NCBI RefSeq assembly: GCF_047511655.1
Contig: NC_133396.1
Location: 130,581,490-130,645,489, forward strand
Direction of reading: 5' to 3'
Length of the DNA stretch: 64,000 nt
Origin: Castor canadensis
Lineage: Eukaryota; Chordata; Mammalia; Rodentia; Castoridae
Position 1 is the stretch's first letter. Each line of letters begins with the position of its first letter. This document shows, piece after piece, positions 21,401-33,900 of the stretch. Under the pieces are notes generated by a model that saw only the letters and a program-made list of their open reading frames with translations, was not told the origin of the DNA and searched no databases. The position numbers and the translations under genes are program-made.

Positions 21401-24400
21401 TGTCCTCGCTGCAAATCCTACCAGGGATGGCAGTGGGGGTGCATTACAGGGAGAGTCAAGAGTCCTGATGAATGTGCTCAGAATTGTGCCTTGCACACCC
21501 GAGCTGCTGCATCCTCGGCTGTGCCAGAATGAGGTACTAGGCCCACTTGGAGAATGCCTGATGAACAGCTCTCCCAGGGAAGGGACAGGCTTACCCAGCG
21601 CATTTTCCCCTCCAGGGAACACTGGGTGTGACAAGGCCCTGATCATGGGCTAAGGTTTAAGTAGGTGAGTTATCTCTGCACTGAGCAAACCCTCTGCTCT
21701 ATTACATGAGAGGAGACACTTCACCTATCTTCACCTCTCACGTTTGTGCATGGAATTGGTAAAAGGAAAGAGAATGGCTGCGAAATTATCCATTCTATCC
21801 ATCCATTCTTCCTTCTTTTCATCCCCAAGTTCAGCTGACTCTTCTTACACAAAAATTCTCACAAGCATTCCTTCCCCATCCTCATGGTCATCACTTTCCT
21901 CTGGATCAGGATCACTTTCCTGGGGTTGATGGCAAGAGACCCTCATAGCTGGCTCTCTTTTCCAAGCTCCTCCATCCCACATGTTACATCCCTTCACTAG
22001 AGAAGTAGTCCTAAAACCCTGTCTATTATGTTGTTTCCCAGCTCAGAATCCATCGGCAGCTTCTTTATGCTGCAAGTGCAAGTTCAAACTGCTTAGCTTG
22101 ACATTGAAGAGCCTATGTTAAGTTGAACCACAGGAAATGGCTAACAGTCCAATTCATGTTTTTACTAAATTGTCTGGCTCCACTATGACTTCTTGTTTGT
22201 TTCCCCAGCCTCTGGCAAGGGTCTGCTGTAACAAGAACATTAGGTCAGCAGGCCTGAAGGCCTACCCTGGGCATGTGGGAGCCCCCTTCTGTGAAGCCTT
22301 CCAGGGAAGGGAACCTTCCTGTAGGAACCTTCCCAGCTCCTGTAGCATGGAGTCATAGGCAGCCTTTCCACTGAATATGTCCTCCTTCCTAACAGAGATG
22401 GAAAGTTTCCGCAGAGCAGGGGAAAAACCTCTGTGGCACCTAAACCTACCCCATAAAGATCCTTCAGCATTTTTAGAGGGAGCCCTTTCCTTATTCAGCC
22501 TACCTGATGTTTTGTTATAGTAGGTGTTCAATAAATAGCTGCAATTTTAGCTAGGGCAAAATGACTCAAGCAGTAGAGCTTTCTGGAATAGTAGCACCCC
22601 AGGCCTGTATTGAAGGATGCTAACTGACCTCCACCAGTCAATTGTCACTTCTAAATGGCTTGCCAGTCATCCCTTCTCTGTCTCTCTTAGACCCTCCATT
22701 CAGGGACTTCAGTTGGTGCTGTGTTGATCAGTCTCCAAAGGAGAGAGATGATTTCTAAGTCTTTTCCCAAATAACTCTAAATATACCTTATAGTCTTCAA
22801 ATGGGAGAGGTCCACTTTAAAAAGAGGTTCTGTTTATTTTCAGAACAGTATGGTACCCATAGGAAAGAGCACATGAGAGAATCAGTTGTGTAGTCTTGGG
22901 CAAGCTAGTTGACACCTCTATGCCTTGTTTCTCTTCAAGAATACTAGGGCCTGCATTCCTGGAAGGGTTGTGATGATTAAAGATGAAGAATGCAAAGCTC
23001 CTGGGACTCTAAGGAAAGTAGTTAATTGTGTAGCTCCAGAGAGGCTCTGGGTTGTCTTGTTTGACTCCCCTGCCTTCACCACAGAGCCTGAGTGGAGTAG
23101 ATATTCAGTCATTGCCAGATAAATGAATAATGACCATTGGGTTGTAAAGGACAGCTGGAAGGCTCATGGTGCTCTTTCCCTGAAGGGTAGGCTCAATGTC
23201 ATTCGTGATACTGTGGCTCCAAGCCACCCTTGTGCCTATGGCTCTCTTCAAGACACCTCATTGAGTCTTATTCATTCTCACCGGGAAATAGCCCTTCAAC
23301 ACTTGTGGAAATGCACTGTGCTCATTCCTTAGCCCTAGACCATGTCCTTCCATTTTCATGCCAATCTGTTCTTTGGACTTTCCCATCTTATAGCATAACC
23401 TATAACCCATTCTGTTCCTATCATCTATACCAGGGCACATGAGTTGACGTTGGCATGCTTAAGATCAGGGGTTCTCAGACTCTGGCTTGAATCAAAGTCA
23501 TCTGGTGGGCTGTTGCAGCACAATGCTGGGCCCCCTCCACCTTGGGGTGTTTCTGAGTCAGTGGGACTTGGTGGCCTAAGAATGAGTACTTCTAATGCAT
23601 TCCCAGGTGATATGGATGTTGCTGGTGAAAGACACACATTTTGACAACCACTGACTTTGTTGACCTTCTCTAGTTAGCCTCTCTCTGTTCATAACTGGTG
23701 ACCTTTAGAATCTGTATACTCAATGTCTGGATTCCGTCTCTTTTTTGAACTGAGATCAGGACTCCTAAAGATGGTAACTGTGGAGCTGAGACAGAAGCTA
23801 TGCCTTTCCTTTCTTCCCAGAAGCCCCTTGCAGAATGGGCCAAGCTTGTAAATTGCCTCCCCAGCCCTGCCAGTCCCCAGCAGTAGCACTCACTTGGAAC
23901 TGGCTCTTGAGTGGCCAAAGGACAGGTCCTTGTTGCAGGAGATGGGTGGCACATACACTGGGTCCTGCTTGGAAGTGCAGGAGGGCGGGCGCACAGGGCA
24001 CTTCTTGACAGCCTTCTGACCACTGCAGGTGCTGTAAAAGCTATAGCGGTTCTGGGTGGTCTTGTGGCCCTTGCTGCCCAGCGTGCCCTTGCGCAGGGTG
24101 CCCCTTGGATCACAGTAGAGGTCAGGCTCGCTGCGGCTTGCTTTGATTTTCTGCATGAAGCAGATGTCACTGCCAGCACCTGGGGTAGCGCAGCTTCCCC
24201 TGGGGTAGTGCCGGCTCCAGTTCTCCATTTGGCTGTAGGAGCTGAAGCGCCTGTTGTCAGGCTCTCGTTTGAGGGTCCCATTGTAGATCTGGACAAGGAA
24301 GAGCAGAAAAGCTCAGTTAATTTTGTGACTGGGGATGCTGGATCTGGCTGGCCATGGGGACAGCCCATCATGGTGTTCAGTGTATCCCAGAGTGCTGACA

Positions 24401-27400
24401 GAGGTATTATCTGCTGTATTACTTTTCCAGCTGCAGGCTGTGACCTATTATTGCTTATGAAATCACTTTATGGGGACATTATGCCCATTTATTGAAAACA
24501 TAGACTAGAATAATCTATTAGACAATATAAGCTAGAGGCAGTGCAGGTAATATGACCTGCACTGCTTTGTGAAACAGTCCTGGACTGAGATATAAAGTGT
24601 ATTTCTTACTGTGGGGATGTGACCAAGTACATTTGATACCACTGATACCACACAGGAGTAGACCAGGAGGGCAGCTGAACACCAGAGAGGAGCAGGGGGT
24701 GTTCCAACAGTCCCTCAGTGAGGCGAGGGCAGAACTAGGACTTGAGTTTATGTCTCAAACCCTTGCCTCATCACCTTGGGCCATTTCAAGACACCAGCAG
24801 CTTCTGACACAGCCAGCTCAACTTGGCCACTTGGACTCAGCCAATGCTTGGAAACTTCTGTTCTGGCCAGGTCTGTTTCCACTGTTATTTTCTGCTACAT
24901 TCCTTGTTTTGCCTCCCTTCTGCCAGGGAAAGAAGCAAATTGTAGTAGGCTTCCTAGGGGAAAACACTTACAAGCCACAGAAGGATTATACTTCTGCCCC
25001 CGGGCTTCAATTATGAGAACTTCCAGCTAGAGCCCACCTGGAAGTGGCCCCAGTGTGCAGGGTCAGGCACAGGGAGGCCTCTGGGCTTTGCTGTCAGGCT
25101 GACAGTGGGAGAAGTTGGGCAGAAGCTCAATCCAATAGGAAAACACACTGTGGACAATGAAGCTCTCCCCCCGCTCCAATACAACAACAAAAAGCTCCAT
25201 GTAAATCTAACTGAGGGTTAGCCTCCCTGGGAAGAGCTTGCAAAGTAGGAGATTGGTGGGAATTAGCTCTGGGACAGAACTGTCCAAGGAGGACTTTCCC
25301 ACAAGTTGGTGAGTTTGGCCTGCTGGGACTTGTTGTCAGGCTAGAGGATCCACATGGAGCCTGATGTCTTCACACAGGTGCAGACTTGGGACTCACCTCT
25401 GTTGAGATGAGCCAGGGCCAACTCCTGCCCAGAGTCTTGCCCCAACGAGAGACAGAGAGAAAGAGAGAGGGAGGGAAGGAGAAAGAAGGAGAGAGACAGA
25501 CAGACAGACACTGAGAATGGATGTGTGCACGTGTCAGGGAGGTCATTAGGCAATGGGATAATTTCCCTCCACACCGGACGCAGCCACACAGAACTGGGGA
25601 GGGGCTTCCTTCAACTCTGTAGGGAATCAGAGAGCAGAGTGGGAACCACCCATTGTCCAAGTTCCCAGAAAGAACGGGTGTCATGCTACCAGTTGGAAGT
25701 GGCATCCAAAACTCAGAAGCCACAGAATGTTAACCTTGGCAATGGTGTGCACAACCTCTTCACCTACACACCTAGTTATGCACTCTGGCAAGGACAATTT
25801 TCTTCCCCAAACTGGGTCAAACCAACCTACCCCAAAGGCAGCTGGTCTGTGGGGGTTGGGAGAGCACAAGAGGACAATGACAAGGCAGTGGCAAGAGGAG
25901 CTGGGAGTTTTTGGAGCATTTGGACATGTAATGGACACTTTGCAGATCAAATGCAAAGTATGCAATGAGGCTCCAGTTGCTTCAGCCAGTGATCACAGTC
26001 TGCATTCTCCTCTCAGGAAGGTGGCAGATGGCACTTTAGAGGGGAAGCTGAGCATTCCCCTAAGGCAGGCTGAGTTTTAGAAGCAAACACAACAAGGAGC
26101 TCCCTTGTTCTCAGTAAGTGACACACCTGGACGTCATCTCAGACACCTGATGAGAAGCGTAGACGCTCTCCTGGCCCAAACCCAGCAAAGACATGATCCT
26201 CCTGATTAAGCTTGACAGAGGCTCTGGGCCCTGCTCCTTGGGCTGGGAAAAGCAGCAGCAGGCATCCCTGGCAAGTCTCGGCGAGGTGGGCTGCCTCCAG
26301 GGAAAGGGCGCCAGCTCACCCGCAGGGCAGTGGGTGAGGTAGGAACACGCCTGTGGGACTGCATTTGCCAGTCTTCCCCATCAGCCACACCCCAGTGGTA
26401 TCACCCATTCCTGGGAACCCCACTTCAGCTTCTGGAGCTTCACAGCTAGTGGGCTGTGCTGTCTGGGTATGGTGACTGCAGAGAGCTGGGGAGGGCTCTC
26501 CTGTCATCCATGCCCTTCACCATCACTTGGACAAGCAGGAGAAAAACTTTAGCCAGACCCTGTCCTCCTTCAGTGTTATTAGGGGGTCTGAGTACTTTTG
26601 GAAGCTCAGATGAAGCAGGCTGCCACTGCATGGGTGGCCTGTGACCCAGTTGTGACCACTGCCGCTAAGACTGAAATGTCCGTGGCATCTTGGGAACCCA
26701 GGCACTGTCCTCTAGCTCACCCAACTGGGACTTACAGAGCAGAAGGAGACTGGGTGGTTAAAAGCATGGACTCTGGAGCCAGACTCTCCTGGTCATGTCA
26801 ACTGATGGGTATAGCCTTGGGCAAGTGACTTAAGACCCACGTTTCTTAGTTTCTCCAGCTGTATAACTGGGATTATAATTGGTAGTCTATGTATAGATTG
26901 TTGGGAGAAGTCGATGGACTGATGCGGCAGGAAAATGGACGAAACTGGAGATCATGCTGAGTGAGATGAATCAAGCTCAAAAGGCCAAGTGTCACTTGCT
27001 CTCTCTCATTTGTGGAACCTGGACCTAAAATGATGATGATGATAATGGGACACTGACGTATATGGGGACCATCTGGGGGGGTCAGTGGGAGGCGGTGGGT
27101 GGGGGAGGGGAAGGGTACTGACGGGTAGGGGACTGAAGTACAGTACACAGATACATATGAGACTGCTTGAGAGGGGGTGAGAAGAGGAGGGATGAAAATA
27201 TAATGGAAGAGGTGACTTGTTCAAGGTACACTGTACTCAGGTATGGAATTATCACAGTGAAATACCCTTGTATTATTAATGTATGCTGATTCAAAACTAA
27301 AATTTGAAAAGTGGACTAATGCTTGCAAAGCACTTGAAACAGTACACGACATGAGTATATGCTCCACAGAGACTCTGCTTTCCTCTCGTTCTCATCTGGG

Positions 27401-27937
27401 GACAGGCTGGCTGTCTTTAGGAGCTGCCTGAGGGTTTTACGGGACCAAAGCCATATCTAAAGAAGCTTCCAGGTAGGCACATGAGGGGATGGACCCAGAA
27501 AAGAAGCAAACCCTGTATTTAACCCCATAGAGGGCTCACCCCACAGGTCTAGATATGTTTCAGAAAAATGGAAGAGCCTGGTGTGTTCAGATGGCACACA
27601 CAGAGGAAGCCAGGCTTCATGCCGCGATGTTACTGTTGACATCTGAGAGAGGACACTTCCTCATTGTGCACGATGCCCCAAGCACTGTAGGATAGTTGGT
27701 GGCCCTGGCTGCCAGGTCATAAAGGCCTCACAGTCACTGTGACTAGCAAAAATGTCCCTCATGTTTCCACACGCTGTCTTCTAGGTCCTGAGTGAACAGC
27801 TGTAGCCGGAAGAGAATGTGGGGCCCATGTGCCCACAGCAGGTGGGAGAGCTTTGTTGTCAATGCCAGCCTCCAGCCACCTCCACACTCAGATAGGAATC
27901 TGCTGGCAACCTTCTCTTCTTTGAATACAAAGAACAG

Positions 27938-27971
<34 letters not shown>

Positions 27972-30900
27972 CTTGTCTGTTATCCCATGCTTCCTTGGGA
28001 AACTCCAACCGCAGGTGGGATGGTCCATGGATCAGAACATTCCAGACTAGAAACTCAACTTCCTGGGAGTCAAGCTAATGCTTTAACCAGACAGCAGGCT
28101 GGACTGGACAGCCAAGGTGAAGCCCAGGGTGTGTGCAGGGAGGCATGTGTCTTCACTTGGGAGACCAATGAGGGTTAGCCTAGAGGACCACAGTCCAAGA
28201 TGGGCCATGGGAGTTTTGGCTGGGAGCCTTGGCTAGTCAGCCCATGCTCTGCTTCCCCCTCTGCTAACGACTTAAGTCTTATGATTCACCTGCCTTTCTT
28301 CCCTTCTCTCCTCCCCTCTTGGAGAAGTGTGGTGTTTCAGTCCACACTGATTCATCCCCCTCTTTCTGTTCCTCTTGAAGTAGGAAGTTTGTCCTAGATC
28401 TATCTTTCACTGTGCAGGCAAGAAAACTGAGTCCTAGAGGAAGACTGTACTGAAGCAAAGTAGTACCATTCCTAAAGGCTTGAGTACAGTCAACTTCTCC
28501 TGGGCAGCCATGCAGTCTGAAGAGGCCTCCAAACTGGAAAAGCTCCTGTTTGCCCAACGTCATCAGACAGGACAGAAACTACTACTAAGAAAGAGATGGT
28601 GTCTGACTGCACTTCCATCTGCTCATCCCTTATGCCTCCTCCTTTTGTACTGTCACTGCCCAGACTGTGTTCCTGGCTTTCCTTAGTTTACCTCTGGGCA
28701 ACTCCAGCACCTCGCGCCACCCCCACCCCCACCCATCCTCCCAGGGCTCTGGAGCCTACCTTACAATTCCATCACCTCCACCTTCTTCAGGCAAAGCTTT
28801 CATTAGCCCTTGCCTTGCTGGACAGCTCAGTGTCTCTAAGCTGTATCAGCTTGGCTCCAGCCCACCTGTCCAGATATCTGTTCCCCTCCCAGTATGTGCC
28901 CTTATACTGTGTCACAAACAGCAGCTACATCCTAGCTCCCACTTCTGCTGACACTGCATTGCTTTCCTTGCCCATGTGCTTTCAAATCCTACAATTCTCC
29001 CAGGCCTCTGCTTACACCTGTCATCTCCACAGGCCTGCTGGGCCCTAATGTTTCCCAGAGCTGGAATCCTTTGCCTATGGTCTTGTTTGTTCTTTAGTTG
29101 CTAATATAGGGTTTTGTCATTTCTCTAAGCTATCTGGGAAAGAGATATCCTAGCACAGGGCTGGGTTCCGGCAAGTGCTCAAGAAAAGGACCGCCATGAC
29201 TGGTCATAAGGGAGATGGAGAGTTCGATTGCTGATGAACAACTGGGGTTCCCATGGCCTCCTGGCTATAAGGAGCCACTAAAGGTTGAAGTGAGCAGCTA
29301 GGAAGGCAGGAGGGCTCTGGCCAGTGCGAGACCACCTAAGCAGGTGGCACAGCCCAGCCTCAGCCTGCAATAGTCCAGAATGCTCCCCTTTACCCCAACC
29401 TGGAGGACAGTACCTGGTTGGCCAAGCCCAGAGAGTTCTTATTCCAGCTCTGGTTGACCAGACAGAAACCGCCTGGCTCCTTGGGAGCTGGCTATGTGTG
29501 GAGCAGGCCAAGATGAAAAGAGTGTCTGTGTCCCAGCTATTAGCCCATTTTGAAACAACGCTTCTGCCAGCAAGGTGGGGCTGGTCAAACCGGCTCTCCC
29601 GCAAGACACACCCTGCTCTGCCCTGCGAGTCACACACGCAGCAGAGTGCCTAACAGGGCCATCTTCAGCCAGTCAATCTCCCCATGCCCTTCTCATAAAA
29701 ACCAGGGCACACGTGATCTCACCGAAAACCATGCACATGATTTCATGGGTTCCTCATGCCTTTCAGGCCTGAAGAGGGCTCTCCTGAGAAAGGACCTTCA
29801 CTGGAAGCCTCTGGAGGACAGGTTCCAGGTGCCATTTTTTTTCCTAGCACCTGCCATGACCTGCTTGTGTACATTGAGGGCCTTATGCAGCAGGCATGGG
29901 GCAGCCCATGCCTCTTGCATCTAACTGGGGTTTTAGTCAGGCTTGGAGGACTGAGCAGAGCTAGCCGGGTACTAGAGGGATGCAGAGTTCAGGTTCTCTC
30001 CCAGGAAGGCACCCAGGAGGAGTACACAGGGCCCAGGGCATGGAGGATTCTCACAAGAGCCTGGGTGCTGCTTACTTGGCAGTCTGAGTCAGCCAGGGAG
30101 CCAATGGGGCCTGAGTCACCAAAGATGGGACTTCATCAGGAATAATGTCAGTCCTGACTCCTCTGGGCACAGCTCACTCTCAAGAAGCAGGGGTCCCACC
30201 CAGGGCCAGGCCTCCTCTTTTCCTGGAACTCCACAGTGAGAGCAGCCCTGACGTCTGGGCAAAGAATAGTCCCGCCTGGCCTTGGAGGAAGCCGTAGTAG
30301 GTGTGCCTCACTGTGAGGTCCTCAAAGACAGGGAGGAGATGCACACACTATTCTGTCACTAGTACTCTGAAGCGCACAATGCCTACTTAGGGACAGCCTC
30401 AGAAGCCATCTTCTGTGAACTGAAGGGCAGTGGATAACCAGCTCTCTATCTTCTGAGAAGAGGGACAACAGCAAACATGGACACAGTACAACAACAGAGA
30501 TGGGCATGTTTTGTTATCTGAAATAAAAATTTCAGTGTACTAAACAAAAGTAGTTTACCAGAGATCTGGCTCATAATGGTCAATTGTCCCTTATAGTCTT
30601 TGAAGAGTAGAAACTGTGACCATGTCAATCAGTCAGTATTAACAAATGTTTGTGGGTAACTGAGAACAGATCTTCTGAAGTATTGAGGTAACAGAAGCCC
30701 AAGTAGAAAAGGCCCTCTAAAACTCCAGGCTGCAGCCTGTGGGGGTGCTGTTCTCCCCAGGGAGGTCATGAATCTGGGGCAAAAGATGCCTCTTGGCCTT
30801 TTGAGCTCTAGGATACAAGTCCTCCTTGCAGGTAGGTGGGAGGTCAGACCTATGGCAGCAGCAGAGGGAGGCACCCAGGTGACAGCAAATGTCAGTAATG

Positions 30901-33900
30901 TCTACTGTCAGAAATGACAACCACACTGGCTCTGCACACCCTGCTCCCTGCCTAATCTCTAACCCATGGAGGAAAGAAAGCAGATCCTCCAAAATGTTCC
31001 TCCATTGCCAGCCCCCTCCATGCTGGAGTAGTAGGGTTTTCTCAGCTCCTGTCACTCCTACAATGGACTTGGGAAGGACATGAGGTTTCATATGAAGATA
31101 CCTGTTTCCTTCCAGAAGGGATATCTCAGCAAGGGTTTGTCACTTCAGACTCAGCTCTCACAGATCTAAGTGATGGAAGACCCCTTCCTGGTCCTTGGCC
31201 ATCTCTCTTTCATGAGCTCAGACAAGTCAGCGGCATGGTCATTCTGCCCCATATTCTGTGGTCATGATTTCTGGCATCTGAATCTAGAGACAGACTCAGC
31301 TATCCCAGGTATGGGTCATCCTGGGGAGGGAAAGGTTGAGGGAGCCATCTAGATGTGAAATAGCTCCTGGAGCCTTGAACAATGGACCACCTTCCCAGAA
31401 GAGCCCACTGAGGTCAGGACAATCTCTCTGGGCCAGGTGCTTCTCCCCCACCCCCCCAAGCTGGGACATCAGGGGGAAGCTGGTTGATCCCAGAACCACC
31501 CTGTGCACTGAGCCAGGAGGTGTTTCTCAGCCCAAGAAGAGGGGCCTAAAGGCTGCATGTGGAAACATCCAGAGGCATGCTTACCTGGGCCCAGCGACAC
31601 CTCGGAGACCCAAGGTGTAAAGAATACACTCCTGATGATTAGACAGTTGGGAATCTCATGTGAAGTGAGGGACACTTGGCTGGGCCACCCAGTGCATCAT
31701 CCCTCTGGGAGATGAGCAGGTGTGTAAGTATACACACACAAACACACACACTGCCATATGAACTTCCCTACCTGTTCACATGGGAAACACACACTTCTCT
31801 GTTCCTTGAGCATGTCCTAGAGCTTCTCCATGCATCATCTTGGTGAAGCCTCACAGCACTGCCCTCTCTGTCACCTGACCAATGAGGCCTCAGGGCAGAA
31901 AGCAACAGCTTCATTTCTCTCTGTTAGTAAGCTTAGAGAACTTGAGAGCTGTCCAAGGCCACTTGGCTTAGGTATGGCAGACCCTGAACCAGGACTTCAG
32001 TCTCTGGTCTCTTTCTCAGTGCTTGTCCTCCAATCTCCCTGCCCCCAGAGTCTGGTGACAGACATGAATGAAGTCTACATGGCAAAAAGCATCCATACTA
32101 GGTGGCCCTATGCAGGAACTCCATCAGCTCTTCTGGTCAGTAGCTAGCTTGAGTCCTAGAAGACCCCCTCCCCAGAAATTCCAGATCTGGGAGATGTCTG
32201 CTTCTCCTCTTTTGGCTAATTGTGGAGGGTCCTTGTTGATATTTAAGAATAGAGTAGGCTTGGGGTATAGCTCAGTGATAGAGTACTTGCCTAGCATGTG
32301 AGAGACTCTGGGTTCCATCCCCAGCACTACCCAAAAAAATTTAAAAAGGAGAAGCAGCAGGAGGAGCAAAAGGAGGAGGAATGGAAGAAGGAGGAAGAGG
32401 AGGAGGAGGAGGATGAAAGAAGAGGAAGGATTAAGAAGGAAGAAAGAGAAGAAGGAGTTGCTTGACTGTGTGACCCAATTCTACTGCCCAAAGACATGGG
32501 CTGAACGACCCTCTGGCCCAAGAAGTGTTGGTGGGCAACGAGACCTTGTGATCATGACAACTGGTCTGTCCTGGCTAGGACCACGAATGTGAACGTGGGG
32601 AATAGTGACTGTTCCTTCAACCACACCTTGCTCCAGATGCACTGTTGGGCACCCAAGTTGCGCTGAAGACACAGGTTAAGGATGGCAATGGAAGCTGAGC
32701 ACTAGAATCTCTTGGCATTGCTCAAGTCTTGCTAAGCTTCTTTGGGTTCAGATGGACTGAGATACCCTGCTCCAAGCCTCTGGGGGTGATCAGGAAAGAG
32801 TGACAGGTCTCTGGCTGTCTCTGAGAATCCCCACTCTGCCTCTAGTACTGTGGGGGCCTCCTGAGAACTGTTTAGTGCCATAGGTGAAAGTGGAAGAAGT
32901 TGAGGGGTTTCTTGGGCCCAAAGAGCAGTCTATCCCATAGAGCTCATCCCTTGGTATGCCCTGAGTAGCACAGAGAGTTGCAGACACTCATCTTTACACG
33001 CTCCATTAACAAAAAGTATTTAGCTAGGTGTGGGGCTGGTGGCCTCAGTCAGGGACATAAACTCCACCCGAACGCTTTTCTCCTTGGCCTTGACTTTCCA
33101 CTAGACCTGCTGGGCCAGATGTAGGAAAATCATCCTGAGCAATTACCTTATTACCAGAATCCATCCAAGTGCCAGCCATGCACCATTGGTGGCTGTGAGG
33201 TGATTTAGGGGACTCCAGGACACAGCAATAGCTAACACCTAAGCACACAGAAAGCACTTCCTTCTAGATTTTGATTACCATGAAGTGAAAGCCACGGTGT
33301 GAGACAGTATGTTTCTTTATCATTTGCCAACCTCCATTCTGAGAAAACCAAAATTTTCTGTCTGGTAAATTAGTCCAGAATCAATAATGTTCTTTTTCAT
33401 CCTCTTTCTTTATTATTGTTTGTTATTAAGGTCACAGTAGACTTCCTTTATGGCAAAGGATACTGTTTTGTGTCATTTGAGTTAGTGGCATGTTTTCTTT
33501 TTGAAGTTAATGCACTGATATTTGAAAGTAATTCCTTGAAAAATAAGAAAATAATAGTTGACATGGTGATTTGAAAAAATCTGTGACAGCCTCATGCCAA
33601 TGGCTGAGGCTTTGGAAATCCTATTGCTCATGAGGCAAAGGGAGCATTGTGTGACAGTGTGGTCAGGAGCACTGGGCATGGAGGCAGGGGACCCAGGCTT
33701 CAGTCCTGGTTCTTCCCCTGCCTGGCTGTGCAGCTTTGGGCAGTCACTTCACATCTCCCAGCCTCAGTTTCCCGAAGTATAGACTGCCCTAGAGGGCTTC
33801 TGGCATTCAGCAGTCTATGAGTCAGCCCTTGCAGAAGTCACAGCCTCCTTCTCAGCCTAACTCAGCCCTGTCATCAGCCCCTTCCAGGCCACGCCCTGTT

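Larger units (their letters stand above)
21418..23893 (-). other. PKP1: PKP1 intron 3
   Basis: 2.5-kb intron. It holds a MIR (about 22875-23010) and a MER5-like DNA transposon (about 23463-23653) close to the exon 3 donor. The remaining sequence is unique with no recognised exon. Confidence 0.85.

Noticed and set aside
23670..24371. 233-codon open frame overlapping PKP1 exon 3
   Set aside because: It is a shifted frame of the real exon; the true frame is fixed by the match to PKP1 and by splice phases.
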